Below, in pieces: positions 51,872 to 61,126 of a stretch of DNA of 64,000 nucleotides; within the stretch, counting starts at the first letter, position 1; each line of letters begins with the position of its first letter. The notes beneath the pieces are model-generated. The model saw nothing but the letters and a program-made list of their open reading frames with translations, ran no database searches and was not told where the DNA came from. Both the position numbers and the translations under genes were made by a program. This stretch comes from Nocardia terrae. Its GTDB lineage: Bacteria > Actinomycetota > Actinomycetes > Mycobacteriales > Mycobacteriaceae. The DNA lies in assembly GCF_009760405.1 (NCBI RefSeq), contig NZ_WRPP01000005.1, forward strand, positions 620,001 to 684,000, given 5' to 3'.

Positions 51872-53158
51872 GCCGGCGACTATCTCGTCCACCACGATCT
51901 TGGCGGTTTCCGCGCAGGCCGTGATGCCCCCGTTGGCGTACTCTTTGACCGCGTCGCCGACGTTCCACAGATTCGCCAGCGGGGTGTCGTGGGGCAGGTC
52001 GTAGCCCGCGACGGCGCGCTGGGGCGGCCAGTCGTCGCGGGTGACGGCGATCGACAGGAGGCGGGCGTGTTCGAAGCCGCGGATCTCCTCGCGCAGATCC
52101 TGGAGCACCAGTGCGGTTTCGGCCTCGGAGTCGAAGTCGCCGACCGAGGGTTTGGGCACGCCCGTGCCGACGTAGAGGTGCCAGCCCGGCGGGGCCAGCT
52201 CCGGGCAGGTGGCGGTGAGGTTGGCGACGAAGCACAGCCGCCGGGTGCGCGCGAAGCTGAGCAGACCGGGGGCGGTGATCAGAGGTTCCCGGCTGGCGAA
52301 GTTGACCGAGATCATGGCGCAGGGCAGGTCGCGCTGCAACACGGTGCCGACGTAGTCGGAGGGAAAGTGTTGCGGGCCGACCAGATCCATGGTCGCCGAC
52401 GGGCCGATGTCGCTGATCGCGAGATCGCAAGCGACATCGAGGGTTTCGCCGCCGCGACGAATGCGTGCCCCGGTGACGCGGTCCCCCTCGACCAGCAGCC
52501 GCCGCACCTCGCTGTCCAACCAGATCTCTCCCCCACCGTGTTCCACGACTTCGGCGAGGGATTTCCAGAGGCCGATGGTGCCCTCGGGACAGAAGCCGAA
52601 CTTCTTGAACGCGGACTTGCGGGTGAAATAGGTGAGGAACACCCGTGCGGGCAGCTCCTCCGAGTCGACGGCGAAGATGGAGCCGCACATATTGCGGAAG
52701 ATCCCTTGTACCGCATCATTTTTGGTGTACCGGCGCACCCACTCGGCGGTCGAGAGCTCCCGGTCGGGCAGCCCGGCGTCCTCGCGGGCCGCGCCGATTC
52801 CGGTGAGCAGCCGCGCGCCGTGGCGGGTCAGCTGTGAGATGAGCAGTCCCCAGCCGCCGCTGGAGACGTCCACGTCGCGGCCGTTGATGCGGTACAGGAT
52901 CGGCGGATCCACCGGGCGCACTTCGAATTTGGCGCCGACCTCCTGGAAGGTCTGTTCGGTGACGCCGCCGATCTCGACCACGACCGCGCCGGTATTGATG
53001 GTGAAACCGTCGAGCTCATCGGTGGAGGCGCGGCCACCGACCCGGTCCAGGCGTTCGACCACCAGGGTGTGGTAGCCGTGGTGGGAGAGCCGGGCGGCCG
53101 CGCACAGCCCGCCCACCCCGGCTCCGACAACCAGTGCGTCCCACGTGTTCTCGCTCAT
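51842..53158 (-). CDS. FAD-dependent oxidoreductase, phytoene desaturase/CrtISO-like
   Basis: A 438-residue flavoprotein. The dinucleotide fold is ALVVGAGVGGLCAAARLSHH near residues 9-28, with ERLDRVGGRASTDEL as the GG-R motif. The C-terminal WNVGDAVKEYANGGITACAE is the FAD-binding end typical of the CrtI/carotenoid isomerase and amine-oxidase superfamily. Starting at ATG 53158, it lies 21 bp downstream of the SDR gene and shares its operon. The substrate is probably a polyene or other hydrophobic molecule; no other carotenoid gene is in the window. Confidence 0.82.
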   Translation of the reverse strand: MSENTWDALVVGAGVGGLCAAARLSHHGYHTLVVERLDRVGGRASTDELDGFTINTGAVVVEIGGVTEQTFQEVGAKFEVRPVDPPILYRINGRDVDVSSGGWGLLISQLTRHGARLLTGIGAAREDAGLPDRELSTAEWVRRYTKNDAVQGIFRNMCGSIFAVDSEELPARVFLTYFTRKSAFKKFGFCPEGTIGLWKSLAEVVEHGGGEIWLDSEVRRLLVEGDRVTGARIRRGGETLDVACDLAISDIGPSATMDLVGPQHFPSDYVGTVLQRDLPCAMISVNFASREPLITAPGLLSFARTRRLCFVANLTATCPELAPPGWHLYVGTGVPKPSVGDFDSEAETALVLQDLREEIRGFEHARLLSIAVTRDDWPPQRAVAGYDLPHDTPLANLWNVGDAVKEYANGGITACAETAKIVVDEIVAGSGEFLGHPG

Positions 53159-53179
53159 GGCGAGGCTCCTCGCGCAGGC

Positions 53180-54043
53180 TCAGCCCGCTGGATTGACCCC
53201 CGGCTGAGCGTCGGACATATCGGTAATACGACTCCAATTCTCTCGCACCTCGTCCAGCGTCGGGACCGCACTGAACAAGACGGGCTTGTTCGCGAACAAC
53301 TGGACCCGATGCACCGCGCCGCCGCCGACCACGAAGGTCATGCCGGAATCCTGGTTGTCCTCGCTGACCAGGTAGCCCACGATCGGGGCGACCTGGGCGG
53401 GCGGCAGCTTCTCGAGGAACTCGGCCGAGGCGATGTCGGCGGTCATGCGGGTGGCGGCGATGGGGGCCACGGCGTTGACCTTGATGTCGTACTTGCGGCC
53501 CTCGATGGCGAGGGTGTTCATCATGCCGACCAGTCCGAGTTTGGCTGCGCCGTAATTGGCTTGGCCGAAGTTGCCGTACAGGCCGGAGGTGGAGGTGATC
53601 ATGACGATGCGGCCGAAGCCCTGCTCGCGGAAGTGGCCCCACGCGGCGTGGGTGACATTGAACGAGCCGAACAGGTGCACGCGCTGCACGGCCTCGAACG
53701 CCTCGGGGGTCATCTTGCCGAAGCTGGTGTCGCGCAGGATGCCGGCATTGTTGACCACGCCGTGCACCGCGCCGAAGCTGTCGAGCGCGGTCTGGATGAG
53801 CGACTGCGCGCCCTCGACGGTGGCGACGCTGTCGTAGTTGGCGACCGCGGTGCCGCCCGCGGCCTTGATCTCCTCGACCACCGCGTCGGCCATGCTGTGC
53901 CCGGACCCACTGCCGTCACGGGCGCCGCCGAGGTCGTTGACCACGACCTGCGCACCCTCGCGGGCCAGCAGCAGCGCGTACTCGCGACCCAGGCCACCAC
54001 CGGCTCCGGTGACGATGACGACGCGATCGGTTACACCAGGCAT
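53180..54043 (-). CDS. SDR oxidoreductase, 17-beta-HSD4/MFE-2-like
   Basis: A 287-residue classical SDR. TGAGGGLGREYALLLAREGA is the cofactor motif, NDLGGARDGSG near residue 37 is the insert shared with the hydroxyacyl-CoA dehydrogenase part of MFE-2/HSD17B4-type enzymes, NNAGI is present, and the catalytic Ser, Tyr and Lys are in ITSTSGLYGNFGQANYGAAK. Such enzymes oxidise beta-hydroxyacyl-CoA or hydroxysteroids. ATG 54043 follows AAGGAGAGA. It is the first gene of an operon with the FAD oxidoreductase. With the P450 next door, a lipid or steroid role is plausible. Confidence 0.88.
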   Translation of the reverse strand: MPGVTDRVVIVTGAGGGLGREYALLLAREGAQVVVNDLGGARDGSGSGHSMADAVVEEIKAAGGTAVANYDSVATVEGAQSLIQTALDSFGAVHGVVNNAGILRDTSFGKMTPEAFEAVQRVHLFGSFNVTHAAWGHFREQGFGRIVMITSTSGLYGNFGQANYGAAKLGLVGMMNTLAIEGRKYDIKVNAVAPIAATRMTADIASAEFLEKLPPAQVAPIVGYLVSEDNQDSGMTFVVGGGAVHRVQLFANKPVLFSAVPTLDEVRENWSRITDMSDAQPGVNPAG

Positions 54044-54158
54044 TTGTCTCTCCTTGCCGAATACTGTGTTCCTTTCGGAAACTAGCAGCCGCGATCCGAG
54101 CGGTTTGTGCTGGCCGCCACACTCGTCGCGGAACTGGTCAGTCGATAGGGTTGGTGTG

Positions 54159-55157
54159 ATGACTCCGCATCTGCACCAGCTCCACCCCGAACTCGCGCGG
54201 ACGCTGCCCCATGTCCGGCTGGGCACGACCCCGACACCGGTGCGGCGGCTCGCGGCGCTCGACACGGTCGGCGCGGATATCTGGCTCAAGGACGACAGCA
54301 TGTTCGGCGACGGCGGCTGGGGCGGCAACAAGGTGCGCAAGCTGGAATGGCTGCTGCCCGACGCCCTGCGCCAGGGGCGGACCACCATCGTGACCGTGGG
54401 CGGGCTGGGCACCAACTGGGGGCTGGCGACCGCGCTCTACGGGCGCGAGCACGGAGTGAAAACCGTTCTGGCACTGATCGATCAGCCGGTCGACGAGCAT
54501 GTGCGGGCACAGCTGGAGCGGTTGCGGGACTCCGGGGCGGAACTGCACTTCACCCATTCCAAGGCCCGCACCATCGCGAGTGCGCCCTGGCTGCTGGCCC
54601 GGCATTTCTCCGGCTTGCGGCCGCCGTACTTCCTGCCCGCGGGCGGGTCGTCGGCGGTGGGGGCGCTCGGATACGTGGAGGCGGCACTGGAATTGGCCGA
54701 GCAGGTGCGGGCCGGGGAGCTGCCGGAACCGAGCCACATCGTCATTCCCGTGGGTTCGGGCGGGACCGCGGCCGGGCTGTCACTGGGGCTGCGGCTGGCC
54801 GGGCTCGCGACGCGAGTGGTGGGCGTGATCGTGAACGACACCCTGCGACTGGACTCGACGACACTGTCCAAGCTGGCGGGCCGATGTGAACGGCTGCTGC
54901 GCAAGCGCGGGGCCCGCCCTCCCGAAAACCTCTCCCCCACCGCCAATCTCGACATCGTGACCGAATACCTCGGCCCGGGATACGGCCATCCGATGCCGGA
55001 AGCCGCTACCGCGCAGGCCCTCTCGGCCGATCGGGAGAACATGACCCTGGAGCCGGTCTACACCGCCAAGGCCATGGCCGCGCTGCTGGATATGAACGCG
55101 CACGGCCGGTTCGGCGACGGTCCGGTGGTGTATCTCAACACCAACGGACCGCGCTGA
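54159..55157 (+). CDS. PLP-dependent D-cysteine desulfhydrase/ACC deaminase-like enzyme
   Basis: A 332-residue fold-type II PLP enzyme. The PLP lysine lies in GGNKVRKLEWLL near residue 52, TVGGLGTNWGLATALYGREH is the asparagine/phosphate-binding area, and VIPVGSGGTAAGLSLGLRLA near 192 is the phosphate-binding glycine loop. The family includes D-cysteine desulfhydrases (pyruvate, ammonia and H2S from D-Cys) and 1-aminocyclopropane-1-carboxylate deaminases. The sequence alone does not decide between them. ATG 54159; the GTG one codon earlier is also possible. Confidence 0.85.
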   Translation: MTPHLHQLHPELARTLPHVRLGTTPTPVRRLAALDTVGADIWLKDDSMFGDGGWGGNKVRKLEWLLPDALRQGRTTIVTVGGLGTNWGLATALYGREHGVKTVLALIDQPVDEHVRAQLERLRDSGAELHFTHSKARTIASAPWLLARHFSGLRPPYFLPAGGSSAVGALGYVEAALELAEQVRAGELPEPSHIVIPVGSGGTAAGLSLGLRLAGLATRVVGVIVNDTLRLDSTTLSKLAGRCERLLRKRGARPPENLSPTANLDIVTEYLGPGYGHPMPEAATAQALSADRENMTLEPVYTAKAMAALLDMNAHGRFGDGPVVYLNTNGPR

Positions 55158-55181
55158 CAGCGGACACCGCATCTCGGGCGC

Positions 55182-55973
55182 TCAGGCCGCGGCGAGCTTG
55201 GCGGCCAGGAATTCCTCCCAGGTCCGTTCGCCCACAGCGTGATCCGGGGTCAGGTTGGCACCCGCCGCGTAGACGCGCGACGCCTTGCCCGGAGCCTTCA
55301 GCGTGAACACCGCGCGGCGACGGCCCGTGGCGTCGAGGTAGCTGCGCTCGAGCTCCTTCATGGTGTAGATCTTCGGCCCGCCGATCTCGGCGACGTAGCC
55401 CGCAGGCTCGCCCAGCGTCAGTTCCACCAGACGCGCTGCCACCTCGGCGGTCTCGATGGGCTGGAACCGGAAGTCGAAGGCGGGCACCAGCGGCAGCTTG
55501 CCCATGGCCGAGACCATGGTGAACAGCAGATCGTGGAACTGGGTGGCGCGCAACGTGGTCCACGGCAGGCCCGAATTCTCCACCACCAGTTCGGCATCGC
55601 GCTTGGAGGCCATGTAGGCCATGGTCTGGCGGTCGATGGCGCTCTCCACCGGGACCCGCTCGGCGCCGACGACCGAGATGAAGACCAGGTGCGGGAACTC
55701 CCCCGCCGCCTCGATCGCGTCGACCAGGGTCCGTGCCTTCTCGCCGTCGCCCTTCTGGGTGCCCGCCAGGTGCAGCACGGTGTCCGCGCCCGCCACCGCC
55801 GCGGCGATACCCTCGCCGGTCTGCAGGTTCCCGGCCACGTATTCGATCCCGTCGCTCGCCTCCCGCGCGGTCCGGCTCAGCACCCGCACGGTGACTCCGG
55901 CCTCGCGCAGCAGCGGGGTGACCAGCTTGCCCAGCGTCCCGGTTCCACCGGTAACCAGCACCGTCTTCGCCAT
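55182..55973 (-). CDS. NmrA/SDR-a type NAD(P)-binding protein
   Basis: A 263-residue protein. AKTVLVTGGTGTLGKLVTPL is the Rossmann motif at the extreme N-terminus, TVLHLAGTQKGD and HLVFISVVGAERVPVESAID follow the atypical-SDR/NmrA pattern, and LPWTTLRATQFHDLL is the conserved central block. ATG 55973 is chosen because AAGGAGAT overlaps the alternative ATG at 55982. It is convergent with the PLP enzyme gene and divergent from the sirtuin. It is related in type to the protein at 3391-4230; the reaction is unknown. Confidence 0.85.
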   Translation of the reverse strand: MAKTVLVTGGTGTLGKLVTPLLREAGVTVRVLSRTAREASDGIEYVAGNLQTGEGIAAAVAGADTVLHLAGTQKGDGEKARTLVDAIEAAGEFPHLVFISVVGAERVPVESAIDRQTMAYMASKRDAELVVENSGLPWTTLRATQFHDLLFTMVSAMGKLPLVPAFDFRFQPIETAEVAARLVELTLGEPAGYVAEIGGPKIYTMKELERSYLDATGRRRAVFTLKAPGKASRVYAAGANLTPDHAVGERTWEEFLAAKLAAA

Positions 55974-56102
55974 GATGACCATCTCCTTCGTCGATGTCGC
56001 GACGCCGTCTCGAGGGCGTCCTGCCAGGTTGACGAGGCACCGCCACCGGGTGTGACACGACGTGACCCACAGCACATCCCGGCCCCGTCGTACGCTGGCC
56101 GC

Positions 56103-56945
56103 ATGCCCGATCTCCGTTCCGCGCCGCAGCTCGACCGCCTGCTGGAACTGGTCGCGGGGCGTCGCCTGGCCGTGCTCACGGGGGCGGGCATCTCCACCGA
56201 CAGCGGCATTCCCGACTACCGCAGCCCCGAATCGCCGCAGCGCACGCCGATGACCTATCAGCAGTTCGTCGGCGATCCCGTTTTCCGCCAACGGTATTGG
56301 GCTCGCAACCACGTGGGCTGGCGTCACATGGACGCCGCCCGGCCCAATCCCGCCCATCGCGCCCTGGCCAGGCTCGAACGCGCTGGCATCGTGACCGGGC
56401 TCATCACCCAGAACGTGGACCTGCCGCACACCAAGGCCCGTCAGCGGCGGGTCATCGACCTGCACGGCGTCTACGCGCGCGTCCGCTGCCTGACCTGCGA
56501 CGCGCTGACCTCACGAATGTCACTGGCCGAGCGCCTGGAAACGGCCAATCCCGGATTCGCCGACTCCCACCGGGTCGACGGGCTGGAGGTGGCCCCCGAC
56601 GCCGACGCCGTGGTCACCGACACCGACCGCTTCCGCATGGTCGACTGCCTCGAATGCGGCGGACTCCTGAAGCCCGACATCGTCTACTTCGGCGAATCCG
56701 TGCCCAAACCTCGCGTCGCCGCGGCCTTCGACCTGGTGGATTCGGCCGACGCCCTGCTCGTGGTCGGGTCCTCCCTCACGGTGATGTCCGGTCTGCGATT
56801 CGCCCGCCGCATCGCCAGATCCGGTCGTCCGGTCGCGATCCTGAACCGCGGTCGCACCCGGGCCGACGAGCTGGCGACCCTCACCCTCGATACCGGATGC
56901 GCCCCGGTCCTCACCGCCCTCGCGGATGCCCTCGCCCCCGATTGA
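56103..56945 (+). CDS. Sir2-family NAD-dependent protein deacylase
   Basis: A 280-residue sirtuin. GAGISTDSGIPDYRS near residues 28-42 binds NAD, ITQNVDLPH near 101 and IDLHGVYARVRC near 117 hold the catalytic His, and the zinc site is formed by two Cys pairs, CLTC and CLECGG. GSSLTVMSG closes the nucleotide site. The usual QNVDGLH appears as QNVDLPH, a substitution near the acyl-substrate channel. Predicted role: removal of acetyl or other acyl groups from lysine. An insertion of about 25 residues lies between the zinc Cys pairs. Confidence 0.9.
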   Translation: MPDLRSAPQLDRLLELVAGRRLAVLTGAGISTDSGIPDYRSPESPQRTPMTYQQFVGDPVFRQRYWARNHVGWRHMDAARPNPAHRALARLERAGIVTGLITQNVDLPHTKARQRRVIDLHGVYARVRCLTCDALTSRMSLAERLETANPGFADSHRVDGLEVAPDADAVVTDTDRFRMVDCLECGGLLKPDIVYFGESVPKPRVAAAFDLVDSADALLVVGSSLTVMSGLRFARRIARSGRPVAILNRGRTRADELATLTLDTGCAPVLTALADALAPD

Positions 56946-57088
56946 TTCCGGCAATCCGGGTATCCGGTGCCGTGTGGCAGGTTTCAAAGGACGTTCTGCC
57001 CTTGGACCGATCGGTCGCGGTGACGAGTCTGGATGGTGACCGACGACCGAATCCACACGCGGATAATGTCATTCGAGAGGACCACACC

Positions 57089-57382
57089 ATGAAGCCACTG
57101 TCGGAATCCCTGACCGAGCTCGCCGCCAAGGTGAAGCACTTCGAGGAATCCTCCGCCGCCACGCGGCAGCGCGAAGGCCACGAGTTCGAGAAGACCACGG
57201 CCGAACTGCGCGAGACCGCACAGAAGTGGTGGGCCGACACCCGAGAGGCCGTCGAACACCAGATCAGCGTGATGCGCACCGACTTCGAGAAGTGGCAGGC
57301 CGACCTGAAAGCGCAGCGCGCGAACGAAGCCGCCCAGCTGACCGACAAGTCCAAGACCACCGAACCGTCCACCAAGAACTGA
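57089..57382 (+). CDS. Small charged coiled-coil protein
   Basis: A 97-residue protein from ATG 57089 with GAGAGGA upstream. It is almost entirely heptad-like and charged (LTELAAKVKHFEESSAATRQ, HQISVMRTDFEKWQADLKAQ), consistent with a long amphipathic helix or coiled coil, with a Lys/Thr/Ser tail. No Cys, no signal peptide. It has the look of small stress- or nucleoid-associated actinobacterial proteins, but I do not recognise a family. A stem-loop follows its stop. Confidence 0.7.
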   Translation: MKPLSESLTELAAKVKHFEESSAATRQREGHEFEKTTAELRETAQKWWADTREAVEHQISVMRTDFEKWQADLKAQRANEAAQLTDKSKTTEPSTKN

Positions 57383-57393
57383 TCACCCGACCG

Positions 57394-57418
57394 CCCGAAA
57401 CCGACAAGGGGTTTCGGG
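57394..57418. terminator. Stem-loop after small coiled-coil gene
   Basis: CCCGAAACC (57394-57402), loop GACAAGG, GGTTTCGGG (57410-57418): a perfect 9-bp stem 11 bp after the stop codon, without a T run. It probably terminates the small gene. The remaining gap to 57675 has only a start-less minus-strand frame (TGYHHLTGQYETGAQPGWPD, 57420-57560) that might be a gene relic. Confidence 0.6.
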
Positions 57419-57675
57419 CCCGGAAGTTCAGGAAGCCGGGCGGCACGATGCCGTCCGGCCAGCCCGGCTGGGCACCGGTCTCGTACTGACCCGTCAGGTG
57501 GTGGTAGCCGGTCGTCGCCGGCGGCCATTTCAGCGTGACGGCATTGCCGTTGATCGGCGTGTGGGTGGTGCGTGGATTTCAGTTTGCGAATGGCACTGTT
57601 CACCGATCGGCGATCGGTCGCATGCCCCCCGGTTTTGGGGACGACTGTTCCCGCCCGCGAACCCCATTGCGCGGG

Positions 57676-60600
57676 TTATGAATCGGAGTCGAGCAGCGCC
57701 AGATAGTGGGAGACCGGTTCGAGGGTGAGCAGACCCGTGCCCGCTCCGGCCAACTCGCCTGCGGCCGGGGCCAATTGGTCGCGCAGCCGCGCCATCGTCG
57801 GGCGCTCCCGCAGGGCGGCGGCTGCGCGCGCCAGCAGGCACAGGCGCAGTTCCAGGAGTATGTCGCCGGGCGGCTCGGGCAGATCCAGCAGAGCCGTTCT
57901 CGCCTCGGCGTGCCTGTGCTGTTCGACGAGGATGAGCGGAATCGCCCAGGGGGCGTGGGGACCCAGGTCGGCCGGGCGTACCGCGGCGACGGATTTGTCG
58001 TGGCGCAGGCGCAGGCAGAACAGGGCCAGCGCGAGCAGGCCGCGGTGCAGGCCGGGCATGGCGGTGCCGGGGTGGGCGGCCGAGGCCGAGCGGTAGGCGG
58101 CCTCGGATTCCTGGTAGGAGGCCGAGATCGAGGTGCGCAGGGCGGTGTACCAGCGGGTGAAGAAGGGAGCCAGGGGCAGATCGTAGCGTTCGGCCAACTC
58201 GTCGACCGCGCGGGCGTGATGGTCGGCGGCATCGAAATCGGCTGTGGCGCTGAGGGCTTGGACGCGGATGAGATGGCCCAGGACTTCGAAGGTGATCAGG
58301 TCGTGGGCGCGGGACACGGCGATCAGGTCCGCGCCGATGGCGGCGCGCCGCGGGGCCAGACCGGCGCGGTGGAAGGTCTGCAGGAAGCGGGCGTTCAGGG
58401 TGAGCGCCCGCAGAGCCGGGTTGTCGAGTTGGGCGGCAAGGGATTCGGCCGCGTCCACGGCGGCTCGGGCGCGGCCGGGGTCGGTGGCGCGCAGTTCGAG
58501 GGCGATGGCGGCGAGCAGGCGGCAGCGGAGTTCCGGGTCCGCGGTGGGTATTTCACGAAGAGCGCGTTCGGCGGCGTCCACGACCGTTCGGGCCAGGTCC
58601 GGGTCGTCGGTCTCGGTCCAGACGGTGGGGATGTCGAAGGCGACGATCACGCGGGCGGTCACGTCCGGGTCGCCGAGGGCCTCGGCGGTCCGAATGGCTT
58701 CGGCGCGCAGGGTTCCGGCCTGCGGCAGGCGTCCGGTGATGGCGAGGGCGCGCACCAGGCCCATGGCCGCTTCGAGCTGGGCGCGGATGTCACCGGCACG
58801 CTCGTAGGCGGTCACCGCATCGGCCCACAGGCGGGCGGCCTCGTGCACGGCGAAAACCCGTTCGGCCGCCAATGCGGCCGCCCGCGCGTACTTTCCGGCT
58901 CTCGGCGCGGTACCCCGCGTCCCCGCGCGCACGAAGTGATGGGCCAGCACGGCAGGATCGGCGTTTCCGGCAGCTTCGAGCAGAGTTCCGATCTTCGCGT
59001 GCCACGAGGACCGGCGGGGTGCGGGAATGTCCCCGTAGACGACGTCCCGCACCACGGCGTGTACGAAAACCACATCCGCCGAGCCGGATTCGTCGAGAAA
59101 CCCGGCACGCGACGCCGCCGACACCGCCGCGATCACGAGTTCCTCGTCCCCGGCCAACTCGACGAGCAACTCGACATCGACCTCCGCCCCGATCACCGCG
59201 GCCTGCGCAAGCACAGCTCGTTCGTCCTTGGACAGCCGCTCCAGCCGATGCCGCACCACATCCCGCACCCCGGCCGGAACCGAGTCCAGCGCCGTCTCCC
59301 CCTCGTCCCACCACAGCCGCGCCAGCTCTCGCGTATAGAACGGATTCCCTTGCCCGCGAGCATGAATCCGCCGCACCGACGCACCGTCGATCCCGACCCC
59401 GACGACGCCGCGAACCAGCTCCCCCGTCGCCTCCACATCGAGTCCACCCAACTGGATGCGGACCGGCTCGACCCGTGCCAGGCGAGCCAGCGCCGCTGCC
59501 AGTCCGGCCTCGACATCGGTGCCGCGATAGGTGCCGACCAGCAGCACCGGCCCCTCGACCGGTGTCGTCGCCAAAGCGGCGAACAGCTCGAGGGTCTCCG
59601 CCCCGGCCCAGTGCAGATCATCGAAGACGACCAGCACCGGCCCACGCCCCGCGGCGGCACCCAGACGGTCCACGGCCGCCTGTCGCGCCCGGAACCTCCC
59701 CAGTGCAGGATCGGCTCCCCCGCTTCTGTTGTCCGCGAACAGGTCGACGCCGCCGAGGGCCTCGCCCGCAGCCCCCTCCACCGAGATCGGGTGCGGCAAT
59801 GCGCCGGCCTCGCGATCATCGACCGCCGCTGGTCTCCCTCGCCCCGCGGCAGCCAAGGCCGAGACGATCCGTGTCCACGGCCAGTCTGCCGGTGCACCGC
59901 TGTCGGCCGGGCTGGCTCCCCACCCGACGATCCATCCACGCTCACGCAGTGCCACCGACATCGCCCGGGCCAGTGCGGTCTTCCCCGCTCCTTCGATGCC
60001 CGAGATCAAGACCGTGCGCGCCCGCCCCGACCGAATCGACTGCTCCGCAACCTCTTTCACAGTTGCCATCTCATCGGCGCGACCCACGAATTGCTCAGAC
60101 GCGTCGACGCCTCCGCCAGCGGCCGATACGAAACCATCCCGGCCGACGGCCGACCGTCCACCCGACGATTCGAGTGCAGCCGGGGCCATCAGGTGCGACG
60201 CCTGGGCCAGAACGTCGGCTTCCAGCTGGCGTAAGCCCTGGCCCGGGTCGACGCCGAGTTCTTCGCGGAGGTTGCGGCGGACCTCGCGGAGGGCGGCGAG
60301 GGCGTCGGCTTGGCGGCCGGCGCGGTAGCGGGCCAAGGCCAGTGTGTGCCAAGCGGGTTCGCGGAGGGGGTGGTCGTGCAGGTGGGATTCCAGGGCGGCG
60401 AGCGCGTCGGTGTGGCGGCCCAGGTCGGTGAGGGTGCGGGCGCGGAGTTCGACGGCGAGGGAACGTAGTTCGTCCAGTCGGGCGATCTCGGCGCGCGCCC
60501 AGTGCCGGTCGGTGAACTCCGCATATGCGGGGCCCTGCCAGAGTGACAGGGCGGCATCGAGATCCAGCAGGGCCGCATCCGGATCGAGCGGGGCCGAGGG

Positions 60601-60990
60601 GAAGGCTTGCGGCGCATCGAGCGCCGCCTGGCCGGGGGAACCCTCGACCGCCGAGCGGACCAGCGCCTCGAACCGACCCGCGTCCACCCGGTCGGCGGCG
60701 AGCCGGAGCGCGTAGCCGGGTGCGGCGGTGACGAGCAGGCGGGCGGGCTCGCGCGGGCGACGGGCGGGCTCGAGGATGCGGCGCAGGTCGGAGACGAAGG
60801 TCTGGATGGTGCCGTTCGGGTCGCGGGGTGGTTGCTCCCACAGGTCGCCGATGAGCTGGGCGAGCGGGACCACGCGGCCGTGCGCGATGAGCAGCCGAGC
60901 CAGCAGCGCGCGGTGCCGCGGGCCTTTGAGGGCCAGCGGTCCGCGCTCGTCCCGGGCCCGCAGCGGGCCCAGGACCTCGAAAGTCACCAC
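57676..60990 (-). CDS. SARP-type regulator with AAA ATPase and TPR-like region (BTAD-AAA)
   Basis: A 1104-residue large SARP-family activator. Residues 1-95 are the OmpR-like winged-helix DNA-binding domain (FEVLGPLRARDERGPLALKG) and about 100-255 the BTAD domain (RTLTDLGRHTDALAALESHL, then a REELGVDPGQGLRQLE block). An AAA/NACHT-like ATPase follows, with Walker A ISGIEGAGKTALARAM near 330 and Walker B VLVVFDDLHWAG near 455. The C-terminal half is helical TPR-like repeat. Such proteins activate secondary-metabolite or degradation clusters. It is divergent from the hydrolase gene at 61127, its likeliest nearby target. Confidence 0.9.
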   Translation of the reverse strand: MVTFEVLGPLRARDERGPLALKGPRHRALLARLLIAHGRVVPLAQLIGDLWEQPPRDPNGTIQTFVSDLRRILEPARRPREPARLLVTAAPGYALRLAADRVDAGRFEALVRSAVEGSPGQAALDAPQAFPSAPLDPDAALLDLDAALSLWQGPAYAEFTDRHWARAEIARLDELRSLAVELRARTLTDLGRHTDALAALESHLHDHPLREPAWHTLALARYRAGRQADALAALREVRRNLREELGVDPGQGLRQLEADVLAQASHLMAPAALESSGGRSAVGRDGFVSAAGGGVDASEQFVGRADEMATVKEVAEQSIRSGRARTVLISGIEGAGKTALARAMSVALRERGWIVGWGASPADSGAPADWPWTRIVSALAAAGRGRPAAVDDREAGALPHPISVEGAAGEALGGVDLFADNRSGGADPALGRFRARQAAVDRLGAAAGRGPVLVVFDDLHWAGAETLELFAALATTPVEGPVLLVGTYRGTDVEAGLAAALARLARVEPVRIQLGGLDVEATGELVRGVVGVGIDGASVRRIHARGQGNPFYTRELARLWWDEGETALDSVPAGVRDVVRHRLERLSKDERAVLAQAAVIGAEVDVELLVELAGDEELVIAAVSAASRAGFLDESGSADVVFVHAVVRDVVYGDIPAPRRSSWHAKIGTLLEAAGNADPAVLAHHFVRAGTRGTAPRAGKYARAAALAAERVFAVHEAARLWADAVTAYERAGDIRAQLEAAMGLVRALAITGRLPQAGTLRAEAIRTAEALGDPDVTARVIVAFDIPTVWTETDDPDLARTVVDAAERALREIPTADPELRCRLLAAIALELRATDPGRARAAVDAAESLAAQLDNPALRALTLNARFLQTFHRAGLAPRRAAIGADLIAVSRAHDLITFEVLGHLIRVQALSATADFDAADHHARAVDELAERYDLPLAPFFTRWYTALRTSISASYQESEAAYRSASAAHPGTAMPGLHRGLLALALFCLRLRHDKSVAAVRPADLGPHAPWAIPLILVEQHRHAEARTALLDLPEPPGDILLELRLCLLARAAAALRERPTMARLRDQLAPAAGELAGAGTGLLTLEPVSHYLALLDSDS

Positions 60991-61126
60991 GTCGGCCGAC
61001 TCTATCGGCTGCGGCGGACAAGCCCGGCGAACCGCCGCCGACCGTCACTGAGTCGCTGCTGACCGATTGCTGCGCGCCCCGGGCGAACCTCGTCCGGTAC
61101 CCCCGCCAACCCCGGAAGGAACACCC

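Noticed and set aside
57706..60234. An 842-codon frame antisense to the BTAD-AAA regulator
   Set aside because: The minus-strand product has winged-helix, BTAD and Walker motifs; the plus-strand translation is Gly/Arg/Gln low complexity.
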